Below are positions 22,950 to 30,702 of a DNA stretch of 64,000 nucleotides, piece after piece. The translations under genes and the position numbers were made by a program. Each line of letters starts with the position of its first letter. The first letter of the stretch is position 1. The notes below the pieces were generated by a model that saw only the letters and a list, made by a program, of their open reading frames with translations, made no database searches and was not told the origin of the DNA. Origin of the DNA: Ignavibacteria bacterium (GTDB lineage Bacteria; Bacteroidota; Ignavibacteria; Ignavibacteriales; SURF-24); contig JAAXKN010000005.1 in assembly GCA_025612375.1 (NCBI GenBank), positions 62,001 to 126,000 of the forward strand, in the 5' to 3' direction.

Positions 22950-24119
22950 TTAATTTTTAATTTTTAATTCTTTCATCCTGTCAGTCACATCCATGAGGGT
23001 TAGTACCACCCCGGTTGAAATACTTGCCTCGTTTGTAATCGGGATAAGATTGAAATCCCAGAGGTGATCTGCCTTCTCAGGGTGCGGATCCATAGGCATG
23101 CTTTTGCCGTAATAGGAATAGCCTTCACCCTTTTCAAGCGCATTCTCAAAAAGAAGCCTGTCTTCTTCCACTGGGAATATGCTGAAGAAATTCCGGCCGG
23201 CATAATCTTCTGCCTTGCCTCCAAAGGCTGCGGTAAAAGCAGAGTTTACTTCTATAATGTTAAACTGCCTGTCCATTGAGACAACAAGCATATTCATGTG
23301 ACTGGTGATGCCCTTAAGAAGCTGTATTGTTTCGCTATGCTTCCTTTCGGAATGCTTGCGCTCTGTTACATCTTCAGCAACAATAATGTAATATTTCGCT
23401 TCCCCGTTCTGGCCGCAGTATAGCGATGCCGTCAAAGACGCCCACAGGACCGAACCATCTTTCCTCAGAAATCTTTTCTCCAGCGTGCAGGACTTAATTT
23501 CTCCTGAAAGAAGTTTCTCCTTGAGTTCAAGGACCGTCTGAATATCTGCCGGATATGTCACGTCATCCATCGAAAGAAGGAGAAGCTCATAGACCGTATA
23601 ACCCATCATGCTGCAGAACTTCTGGTTCACCCTGATCCATTTGCCGTTTAAGTCCACGTGCGCAATTCCAACTGCCGCCTGTTCGAATGTAACCCTGAAG
23701 CGGTCTTCACTTTCCATCAGCTTTTCTTCACTTTTCATGCGCTCAATTGCATACCTGAGCGAGCGCACCAGAAGTACGCCGTCTATCTGAAGCTTTATAA
23801 GGTAATCCTGCGCGCCTGTCTGCATGGCCTTAAGGCCAATTTCCTCCCCCTCGTTGTATGTCATAATTATTATAGGCACACTGCCTGCCCTGGCGTGCAC
23901 TTTCCTGAGCGTGTCCAGCCCCGTGCTGTCCGGCAGTCCCAGGTCCAGCAGTATCGCGTCAAACTGGCACTTTGAGAGCCTCTCGAGGCCCGTTGAAAGC
24001 CTGAAGGCATGATCAATCTGAATTTTACTTCCGGCCACGTCGCTTATCATTTCACTGATCAGCCTGGCGTCACCGAGGTTATCCTCGATAAGAAGCACTT
24101 TTAATTTCTCAGTCTCCAT
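22950..24119 (-). CDS. Response regulator with two PAS domains (REC-PAS-PAS)
   Basis: A 389-residue protein. Residues 6-125 form a receiver domain, with VLLIEDN near the start, the phosphoacceptor Asp in LLDLGLPDS (about 59) and the lysine in DYLIKLQ. Two PAS domains follow, about 140-260 (EQAAVGIAHVDLNGKWIRVN, with PAC segment AEDVTERK) and about 270-385 (MLVVSMDRQFNIIEVN). No histidine kinase, GGDEF or DNA-binding output is present. It may relay phosphorylation from the hybrid kinase family in this genome. It is monocistronic, and its start faces the GlmU-like gene across a 286-base divergent region. Confidence 0.82.
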   Translation of the reverse strand: METEKLKVLLIEDNLGDARLISEMISDVAGSKIQIDHAFRLSTGLERLSKCQFDAILLDLGLPDSTGLDTLRKVHARAGSVPIIIMTYNEGEEIGLKAMQTGAQDYLIKLQIDGVLLVRSLRYAIERMKSEEKLMESEDRFRVTFEQAAVGIAHVDLNGKWIRVNQKFCSMMGYTVYELLLLSMDDVTYPADIQTVLELKEKLLSGEIKSCTLEKRFLRKDGSVLWASLTASLYCGQNGEAKYYIIVAEDVTERKHSERKHSETIQLLKGITSHMNMLVVSMDRQFNIIEVNSAFTAAFGGKAEDYAGRNFFSIFPVEEDRLLFENALEKGEGYSYYGKSMPMDPHPEKADHLWDFNLIPITNEASISTGVVLTLMDVTDRMKELKIKN

Positions 24120-24261
24120 TTCACCCCTATAAATAGGTAGCCGCTAAAGCGTTAGTACATTTTATCTATAAAATAATAAAACTCTTATTTTATGCAACTT
24201 TTTTCTATTCTTATGGTCATTCTGGCGGCCATGGAGCCGGTTTACCCCACAAAATTTGTCT

Positions 24262-24290
24262 TTGATTTATCCAGCATTTATTTTTATAAT
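24262..24290 (+). promoter_or_regulatory. Promoter of the GlmU-like gene
   Basis: TTGATT (24262-24267), a 17-base spacer and TATAAT (24285-24290) form a strong sigma-70-type promoter reading toward the gene at 24406, giving a leader of about 110 bases. Confidence 0.6.
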
Positions 24291-24317
24291 TGTGTCACTT
24301 GAAAAATAAGTCACAAT
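24289..24317. promoter_or_regulatory. Inverted repeat overlapping the promoter, possible operator
   Basis: ATTGTGTCACTT (24289-24300) faces AAGTCACAAT (24308-24317), a 10-bp inverted repeat with a 2-base bulge. It overlaps the -10 box and the expected transcription start, a placement typical of a repressor site. The rest of the 24120-24405 gap shows no other feature. Confidence 0.4.
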
Positions 24318-24405
24318 GAACCGGACAAATTACCGCTAAACTGCCCTTCAAACGACAATTTACAGGTAAGCGAAAATATATTTTAGTTAATAAAGTGAGG
24401 AATTA

Positions 24406-25914
24406 ATGGAATTGAAAGAAGTACCAGGAAGCGTTCAGGGAATGGTTGAGGAACTCTCATCCAGGTTCAATTACAATTATAAGGAAGTTGCCATTATCCT
24501 GGCAGCAGGCCACGGTAAAAGAATTAAATCGCATACCTCAAAAATGCTTCATGAGATCTGGGGCGTTCCGACTGTTGAAAGAGTTTACAACGCCTGCCGC
24601 AAGGCATTAAACGGACTGAATATTCTTCTAGTCGTTGGCATTAAAGCCAAAGACGTAATGCAGGTGATAGGTAAAAGGGAAAGTACACTCTTTGCTTTCC
24701 AGGAACAGCAGAACGGTACAGGACACGCTTTGCAGGTGGCCTTAGAGAAAATTGTTCCTGAAAAATACGAAGGCACCGTCTACGTTCTGCCGGGCGACAT
24801 GGGACTTATTGACGCTGAGACAATTGCAATGTTCAGGGACGAATTCCGCCACTCGGAAAGCGACATGATGGTCCTAACCGGCATCTATTCAGGCGACCCT
24901 AAACTAAACAGCTACGGCAGAATTGTCCGCGTTAAGGAAACCGATGCCGACGGCAACCATTCTGGCGATGACTGCGGAAAGGTAATTGAAATTATTGAGC
25001 ACAAGGACATACTCCACCTCGACGAGAATAAACCTTACGAGCTTTTCTATAACAACAGGAAATACTGCTATTCAAAAGAAGAGCTAATAAAAAATAACGA
25101 GTTCAATTCGGGCGTTTATGCATTCGACTATAAAAAACTCATCGGCCTGGTTTCAAAACTGAGCAGCAATAACGTCCAGAAAGAAATTTATATTACAGAC
25201 CTGATAGACCTTTTCAACAAGAGCGGCTACTCTGTTAACGCCGTAAGCCCGAAACAGCAGTACGTCCTTATGGGCTTTAACAATAAGTCGGTCCTGAGGG
25301 AAATGGAAGCCGTGGCGCGTGAAAACGCGTATGAAAAACTTAAGGACGTAATTGAGATAGCAGACCCCGAAGATTTCTTTATCGATGAAAGCGTTATTGA
25401 AGATATTCTGGAAATGGACAGCAAGGGTATTCCGCTTGATATTAAAATCGGCAAGGGGGTTTATATAGGCAAAGGCGTAAAGCTGAACTATAACCTTACG
25501 CTGAAGAAAAACGCTTTTGTCAACTGCAACGTAACTTTCGGCAAAAACGTCACCATCTGGGAAAACGTGCACATGTCGTGCTTCCCGCACCAGACATTCA
25601 TCGTTGGAGATAACGTCGAAGTCCTCTGGGGAGACATTATTAAGGGAAACATTATAATCGGCGACAACTCCGTTATAGAATCAAGCGTTAACATGACAGG
25701 CAGCGATGAAAACCCGCTGGTAATAGGGAAAAATGTTCTTATTAAAGGAACGAGCTACATATTCGGTTCAATAATTGAAGACGAGATCTTTATCGAACAC
25801 AGCGTGCTTATAAGAAAGAAAGTGGAAAGGTTATACAAGAAAGACGGCAGCCTGCAGAAGGTAAGGTTCTATCTCCCGATGCCTGAAGGAGCAGATACTA
25901 TAGAAGACCTGTAA
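24406..25914 (+). CDS. glmU: GlmU-like UDP-N-acetylglucosamine pyrophosphorylase with atypical left-handed beta-helix
   Basis: A 502-residue protein. The N-terminal 270 residues carry the nucleotidyltransferase motifs of GlmU: AIILAAGHGKRIKS with a conserved Lys shortly after, QQNGTGHALQVAL, VLPGDMGLID, SYGRIVR, NSGVYAFD and QKEIYITDLI. The C-terminal part (about 340-490) has hexapeptide repeats (IGKGVYIGKGVKL, VTFGKNVTIWENV, IIGDNSVIESSV) of a left-handed beta-helix. The usual GlmU acetyltransferase histidine/YxGD segment is not visible, so it may only make UDP-sugar from the sugar-1-phosphate. A ~25-residue N-terminal extension precedes the first motif. Ends at a bidirectional terminator. 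Confidence 0.8.
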   Translation: MELKEVPGSVQGMVEELSSRFNYNYKEVAIILAAGHGKRIKSHTSKMLHEIWGVPTVERVYNACRKALNGLNILLVVGIKAKDVMQVIGKRESTLFAFQEQQNGTGHALQVALEKIVPEKYEGTVYVLPGDMGLIDAETIAMFRDEFRHSESDMMVLTGIYSGDPKLNSYGRIVRVKETDADGNHSGDDCGKVIEIIEHKDILHLDENKPYELFYNNRKYCYSKEELIKNNEFNSGVYAFDYKKLIGLVSKLSSNNVQKEIYITDLIDLFNKSGYSVNAVSPKQQYVLMGFNNKSVLREMEAVARENAYEKLKDVIEIADPEDFFIDESVIEDILEMDSKGIPLDIKIGKGVYIGKGVKLNYNLTLKKNAFVNCNVTFGKNVTIWENVHMSCFPHQTFIVGDNVEVLWGDIIKGNIIIGDNSVIESSVNMTGSDENPLVIGKNVLIKGTSYIFGSIIEDEIFIEHSVLIRKKVERLYKKDGSLQKVRFYLPMPEGADTIEDL

Positions 25915-25940
25915 ATTTAATAACTATAGGCAGAAAATAA

Positions 25941-25976
25941 AAAAAGCAATGTAAACATCACATACATTGCTTTTTT
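25941..25976. terminator. Bidirectional terminator between glmU-like gene and rpsT
   Basis: AAAAAGCAATGT (25941-25952) pairs with ACATTGCTTTTTT (25964-25976). The stem has an A-run on one side and a T-run on the other, so it can end transcription from both convergent genes. Confidence 0.85.
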
Positions 25977-26001
25977 AATTTCTACGAATAAAAAAGAAAG
26001 C

Positions 26002-26286
26002 TTATTCTGCTTTTGTAGCAGTTGCAGCAGCAGAATTTAATGTATTTAAGTGCCTGGTTAATGCAGATTTTCTTCTGGCAGCGGTATTCTTGTGCAATCT
26101 GCCTTTGCAGACATTCTTATCAATAAGAGAAACTGCTTCTGTGTAACTTGTGCCGACTTCAGTTACATCTTCAGTGGATAAAACTTTCTTAACTAAAGTT
26201 TTAATTTTTGAAACCGCAGCTTTATTCTCAACTTTTCTTTTTTCGCTGACCTTAATTCTTTTTTTCGCTGACTTATGATGAGCCAT
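26002..26286 (-). CDS. rpsT: 30S ribosomal protein S20
   Basis: A 94-residue, very basic protein starting MAHHKSAKKRIKVSEKRK, with the later RLHKNTAARRKSALTRHLN segment diagnostic of S20. It binds 16S rRNA early in 30S assembly. It is monocistronic, with its own strong promoter (about 33-60 bases upstream) and the shared terminator downstream. Confidence 0.97.
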   Translation of the reverse strand: MAHHKSAKKRIKVSEKRKVENKAAVSKIKTLVKKVLSTEDVTEVGTSYTEAVSLIDKNVCKGRLHKNTAARRKSALTRHLNTLNSAAATATKAE

Positions 26287-26318
26287 CTCTTACCTTAATT
26301 TTTTTATTTTGAAAATTA

Positions 26319-26347
26319 AATATATACATTTACTGATTTTATGTCAA
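26319..26347 (-). promoter_or_regulatory. Promoter of rpsT
   Basis: On the minus strand, TTGACA (26347-26342), a 17-base spacer and TATATT (26324-26319) give a near-consensus sigma-70 promoter about 30 bases before the expected transcript start region of rpsT. Confidence 0.65.
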
Positions 26348-26388
26348 CTTTATACTATTTTTTTGCTGACATTTATTTTTCCTGATTT

Positions 26389-27153
26389 TCAGCCGTTTTC
26401 GGGCTTTTCCCCCTTAAATTTTTTGACCTCTTCAAGTATTCCGGGCAGTATTTCGCCTGCCTTGCCAAGGAGGACGTAGTTTGCAAGGGGTGAAAGCTCA
26501 GTTTCCTCCAGGTTTATCTCCACCAGGTACGCCCCAAACCTTCTGGCCAGCAGGGGAATTCTGGCCGCAGGGTAAACAACAGCCGAAGTCCCGACGGCAA
26601 ACATAACGTCACATTTTTCGGCGGCTTTTTCGGACATCGAAAAATCCTCCTCCGGCAGCATCTCCCCGAACCATACGATGTCGGGCCTTATGAGCCCCCC
26701 GCATTTTTCACACCTGGGCACTTTACCGCCCGAAGCAAATTCAGGCGAATTGTACGGTGTTTTGCACTCAATGCAGTAATTTCTTTCAATATTGCCGTGA
26801 AGCTCATAAACCGTGCGGCTGCCTGCGCGCCTGTGCAGGTTATCCACGTTCTGTGTTACAACGCTAAGGCTTTTGAAGTAATCCTGCATTTCTGCAATGG
26901 CCAGGTGGGCCGGATTCGGCTTTGAGTTATCTATTATATGCCTTCTGTACTGGTACCAGTCCCACACGCGGTCTGGATTTTTAAGGAACGCGTCGAAATT
27001 GGCCAGTTCCTCGGGTTTAAGTTTATTCCATATGCCATCTGTGCCGCGGAATGTTGAGATACCGCTTTCAGCAGAGATGCCGGCACCGGTAAAGAAGACC
27101 ACATTTTCGGCTTCTTTTAACACCTCAAGAAAATCCCTCCTGAAAGTTTTCAC
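26389..27153 (-). CDS. cobB: Sir2-family NAD-dependent protein deacylase (sirtuin)
   Basis: A 254-residue sirtuin. NAD-binding GAGISAESGISTFRG lies at about 23-37, the catalytic motif QNVDNLH at about 119-125 with the active His in ELHGN, and a zinc site at CIEC ... CEKC. The WYQYRR segment contains the Tyr-x-x-Arg pair that in SIRT5 and CobB binds succinyl or malonyl lysine, so desuccinylation as well as deacetylation is likely. It lies 21 bases downstream of the YhaM-like gene and probably shares its transcript. Confidence 0.9.
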   Translation of the reverse strand: MKTFRRDFLEVLKEAENVVFFTGAGISAESGISTFRGTDGIWNKLKPEELANFDAFLKNPDRVWDWYQYRRHIIDNSKPNPAHLAIAEMQDYFKSLSVVTQNVDNLHRRAGSRTVYELHGNIERNYCIECKTPYNSPEFASGGKVPRCEKCGGLIRPDIVWFGEMLPEEDFSMSEKAAEKCDVMFAVGTSAVVYPAARIPLLARRFGAYLVEINLEETELSPLANYVLLGKAGEILPGILEEVKKFKGEKPENG

Positions 27154-27174
27154 ATTGTCTCCTTACTCATTCTT

Positions 27175-28233
27175 TTAGTCCAGTACTGTTTCATTTGATA
27201 TATTTTCCAGATCCTGAAGTCCTGAGGTTTCAGGATCTTCTTTTGCAAGCTCTTCTTTTTCGCCATCTTCTTTTTCAAAGTTCTCGGGTATATAGAGCGA
27301 AGAGGCTATAAGGGGCAGATATTTTGTCCATCTGTTTATCCCGTTGGCGTCTGCCATAATGGCAGATTTATAAGCGTTTGTCTTTGCACTCAGCTCGTCG
27401 GCCTGGTAAAGGATAATGGATTCCAGAGTCTTGGGAGTAACAGGCGAAGCAAATTCGAGTTTCCCCTGATGACTTAATATAAGGTGGATGAGCTGGCTTT
27501 TCAAGTTCTCGGGGAAATTCTCCACGAGGCAGGATTTTTCTGAAACCGCCATAGCCGCAATTACAATGTGCCCTAAAAGCTTTCCCTTTTCGGAATAGTC
27601 GAACCCCTGCTCAAAGGTAAGCTCCTCAATTTTCCCGAAATCGTGCAGAATAGCGCCGCAGACAAGCAGGTCGCGGTTTGCCTCGGGATGAATGTCGCAC
27701 ATGAGGTCACAGATCCGCACTATTTCAAGCGTGTGCTCCAAAAGTCCGTGAAGATAGGAATGGTGCCACGATTTTCCTGCCGGCACCCTGATAAACTTTT
27801 CATATGCATCTTCAGAAAGTACAATACGCATGAGGTCCCTCAGGCAGGGGGTATTAAGCTTTTCTATCCTTGCCTGAAGCTCACTTTCCATGGTTGAGAT
27901 TTCCCTTTTGGACTTTGGAAGGAAATCCTCGGTTGAAACGCCGTCCTGCGGAAGAGCGGCCCTGATCTTCGCTACATTAATGTTAAACTGCCCTTTATAT
28001 TCCTCAACAGTTCCTGCAATTTTCACCAGGCAGCCAGGCGCCAGATAACGAAGGTGCTCTTCATAGTTTCTCCACATAAAAGCCGCAAAAGAAGCAGACT
28101 GGTCGCCCACCTCAAGCAGAAGGAACTGTTTCTGCCCGTTGGCACTTGTTTTAAGCTCGCATCTTTTCAGCAGCAAAAAGTGAAGAACGCTGTCTCCTTT
28201 GACTAGTTTCGATAAGGCTTTCTGGTTCAGCAT
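27175..28233 (-). CDS. YhaM-like 3'-5' exoribonuclease (OB fold plus HD domain)
   Basis: A 352-residue protein. The first ~95 residues form an OB-fold nucleic-acid-binding domain (LLEVGDQSASFAAFMW). Residues about 155-310 form an HD phosphohydrolase domain with HSYLHGLLEHTLEIV and GAILHDFGKIEEL carrying the metal-binding His-Asp pair. The same order is found in Bacillus YhaM, a Mn-dependent 3'-5' exoribonuclease. A Glu-rich tail of about 40 residues follows. Activity is inferred from the family. Confidence 0.85.
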   Translation of the reverse strand: MLNQKALSKLVKGDSVLHFLLLKRCELKTSANGQKQFLLLEVGDQSASFAAFMWRNYEEHLRYLAPGCLVKIAGTVEEYKGQFNINVAKIRAALPQDGVSTEDFLPKSKREISTMESELQARIEKLNTPCLRDLMRIVLSEDAYEKFIRVPAGKSWHHSYLHGLLEHTLEIVRICDLMCDIHPEANRDLLVCGAILHDFGKIEELTFEQGFDYSEKGKLLGHIVIAAMAVSEKSCLVENFPENLKSQLIHLILSHQGKLEFASPVTPKTLESIILYQADELSAKTNAYKSAIMADANGINRWTKYLPLIASSLYIPENFEKEDGEKEELAKEDPETSGLQDLENISNETVLD

Positions 28234-28441
28234 AATGTTTGGAAGACTTTCTTTGGAAATTAATACGAATTATTATTTCTGCATAAGATAATAAATTTTT
28301 GATAATAGTTCCGAAAAAATGCCCTTTAAAAATACATTTCTTTCCGCCTTTCGGGATTCCGCGGGGCCACTGTGCTAATTTTGTGCTTTCATTTCACCGG
28401 AAGAAATGTAAGTTGTAAAATAATATGGAGTTCAAGATCCC

Positions 28442-29914
28442 ATGAAAGTCCTTCTTGTTTATCCGCAGTATCCGGAAACCTTCTGGAGTTTTAAGTACGC
28501 ACTTAAGTTTATCAGGAAAAAAGCCCCCTTTCCCCCTTTGGGCCTGCTGACCGTGGCCTCAATGCTCCCGAAGGAATGGGATCTGAAACTTACAGACATG
28601 AACATTGAAACGCTTGAAGACGCTGACATACTTTGGGCCGACTACGTTTTCTTAAGCGCCATGTCTATTCAGACCGCATCGGCAAAATCGGTAATTGAAA
28701 GGTGCCATAGCTTCAATAAACCCGTTGTTGCAGGAGGCCCTCTTTTTACCAGCAGCTGCGAGTCGTTTCCCCAGGTCGATCACTTTGTCTTAAATGAGGC
28801 GGAAATTACCGTCCCCATGTTCTTAAGCGACCTGGAAAAAGGGCAGCTGAAAAAGTTTTACACCACTCAGGAGTGGGCAGACATAACAGCAACTCCTCTT
28901 CCGATGTGGAGGCTTGCCAGGATGAACAAGTATTCATCCATGAATATCCAGTACTCCAGGGGATGCCCCTTTGACTGCGAGTTCTGCGACATTACGGTCC
29001 TTTACGGCAGGCGCCCCAGGACCAAGACAAAAGAACAGGTTATTGCAGAGCTTGATAATTTGTACGAAATGGGCTGGAGGGGGCCGGTGTTTTTTGTGGA
29101 TGACAACTTTATAGGGAACAAACAGAAGCTGAAAAGAGAAATACTTCCTGCCATCCAGGACTGGCTTGAAAGCCACGGCCATCCGTTCTGGTTTACAACA
29201 GAGGCGTCAATAAACCTTGCCGATGATGACGAGCTCTTAAAGCTGATGGCCGCAGCCGACTTTGAAGCGGTCTTTATCGGGATTGAAACCCCGAATGAGG
29301 AAAGCCTTCTTGAGGCAAAAAAAAGTCAGAACAGAAACCGCGACCTCATTTCTAACATAAAGAAAATTCAGAACTCGGGCCTCGAGGTCCAGGGCGGGTT
29401 TATCGTGGGATTCGACCACGATCCCCCCGCAATATTTGACCGCCTTACGGCTTTTATTCAGGAAAGCGGAGTTGTAACGGCAATGGTAGGCCTGCTTAAC
29501 GCGCCCAAGGGTACAAAGCTTTATAACCGCCTTTTGAAAGAAGGACGGCTTCTTGGGGCCTTTTCGGGGGACAATGCATTTTCAATAAATTTCATTCCCA
29601 GAATGAACATTGAAACTCTCATGGCGGGATACAAAAAAGTGCTTGATACTATCTATTCTCCTAAGCATTATTATGCCAGGGTTCTCAGTTTCCTGAAGGA
29701 ATTCAAGCCCCGGCAGAAGCACATTTTTCATTTCAGGTCTGCCTACTTTAATGCATTTTGGAAATCGATAATACTCATGGGTGTACTGGGCAAAGAGAGG
29801 TTTTACTTCTGGAAGCTTTTCTTCTGGTCGCTCTTCAGGCGCCCAAGGCTGTTTTCACTGGCAATTCATCTGTCCATATACGGGTTTCATTTCCGGAAGG
29901 TTTCCACGAGCTAA
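28442..29914 (+). CDS. B12-binding radical SAM protein with DUF4070-like C-terminus (HpnP-like)
   Basis: A 490-residue protein. An N-terminal cobalamin-binding Rossmann domain (MKVLLVYPQYPETFW to about 150) precedes a radical SAM core with CPFDCEFCDI at about 178-187, the Cx3Cx2C cluster motif. The C-terminal 120 residues match the DUF4070 type. The nearest well-known relatives include HpnP, the hopanoid C2-methylase, and other B12 methylases. No hopanoid genes are in view, so the substrate is open. It is alone on the plus strand between two minus-strand genes and ends at a GC-rich hairpin. Confidence 0.82.
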   Translation: MKVLLVYPQYPETFWSFKYALKFIRKKAPFPPLGLLTVASMLPKEWDLKLTDMNIETLEDADILWADYVFLSAMSIQTASAKSVIERCHSFNKPVVAGGPLFTSSCESFPQVDHFVLNEAEITVPMFLSDLEKGQLKKFYTTQEWADITATPLPMWRLARMNKYSSMNIQYSRGCPFDCEFCDITVLYGRRPRTKTKEQVIAELDNLYEMGWRGPVFFVDDNFIGNKQKLKREILPAIQDWLESHGHPFWFTTEASINLADDDELLKLMAAADFEAVFIGIETPNEESLLEAKKSQNRNRDLISNIKKIQNSGLEVQGGFIVGFDHDPPAIFDRLTAFIQESGVVTAMVGLLNAPKGTKLYNRLLKEGRLLGAFSGDNAFSINFIPRMNIETLMAGYKKVLDTIYSPKHYYARVLSFLKEFKPRQKHIFHFRSAYFNAFWKSIILMGVLGKERFYFWKLFFWSLFRRPRLFSLAIHLSIYGFHFRKVSTS

Positions 29915-29939
29915 AGCTCATGGCAATTCAGGCTGAGAA

Positions 29940-29957
29940 AGCCCTCCAAGGAGGGCT
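29940..29957 (+). terminator. Hairpin after the radical SAM gene
   Basis: AGCCCTCC (29940-29947) pairs with GGAGGGCT (29950-29957), 26 bases past the stop. There is no clear T-run, so termination is plausible rather than certain. Confidence 0.4.
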
Positions 29958-29962
29958 CAATT

Positions 29963-30010
29963 GAATAGATCACGGTTTATGGCCACGCCCCCTGAGGCTT
30001 GCGGCTATTC
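29963..30010. repeat. REP-like palindromic element
   Basis: GAATAG (29963-29968) faces CTATTC (30005-30010) around a GC-rich centre (GGCCACGCCCCCTGAGG). A similar GCCGCTATTCATGG end occurs near 9970-9983, which links it to the REP-like cluster there. Confidence 0.4.
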
Positions 30011-30023
30011 ATGGAAGAGAAAT

Positions 30024-30593
30024 TTACTCTTCAAACTCTTTGTTTTTCTTCTCCGGCTCTTCGTCTACAACTTTTATGACACTTTCGGCGGGGAGGATTG
30101 CTGTTACGGAGCGCTTGAGAAGGTCAATTGTAATTGAGAGGACTTTGCCGTTTGTGGTTTCATTAACAACACCAAGAACGCCTTCAAACGGGCCTGAAAT
30201 TATCTTTACCTTTGTGCCCGCTTCTATCTGGTCTGTAATCTGGAACTCGGATTCAGTCTCAAGCATCAGGCGCAGGTTGTCAATCTGCCAGTTAGGAATT
30301 GTTGCCGGGCGCCCGTTGAAAAACACGCAGCTTACAATGCCTCTTTGCTGAAGCGCAACAATTCTTTCTTTCTCGGTTGAATGTATAAATATGTAGCCTT
30401 TTATGAGCGGCTCTATGATCTTCTTTTTCCTGTCGCTCCACTGCTTGATTTTTACTACAGTCGGAAGGTAATATTCGATACTGACGTCGCTTAAATGCTC
30501 TGCGGCTGTAAACTCATGACGGGGTTTGGTATATAATGCAAACCAGTGTTTTGCCTGGCCGATGTTATTTTCCGGCTTGTAATTATACTCCAT
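30024..30593 (-). CDS. UpxY/NusG-like transcription antitermination factor
   Basis: A 189-residue NusG paralog. The N-terminal NGN domain reads HWFALYTKPRHEFTAAEHL ... IKGYIFIHS (about 16-100). A KOW-type segment (AGTKVKIISGPFEGVLGVV, about 143-161) follows, then an acidic/basic tail. The motif YTKPRHE is typical of the UpxY/RfaH-like specialised factors of Bacteroidota, which usually act on one polysaccharide or secondary operon. Here no such operon adjoins it, so its target is unknown. It appears monocistronic. Confidence 0.82.
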   Translation of the reverse strand: MEYNYKPENNIGQAKHWFALYTKPRHEFTAAEHLSDVSIEYYLPTVVKIKQWSDRKKKIIEPLIKGYIFIHSTEKERIVALQQRGIVSCVFFNGRPATIPNWQIDNLRLMLETESEFQITDQIEAGTKVKIISGPFEGVLGVVNETTNGKVLSITIDLLKRSVTAILPAESVIKVVDEEPEKKNKEFEE

Positions 30594-30702
30594 TAGAATG
30601 ATATCTGTTTATAATAGCTTATCCGGTAATATAAGCCCAAATACCCGAAATTTACAAGGAAAATGTGATTTTACACGAATGATTTTATATAAAAATAAAT
30701 AA

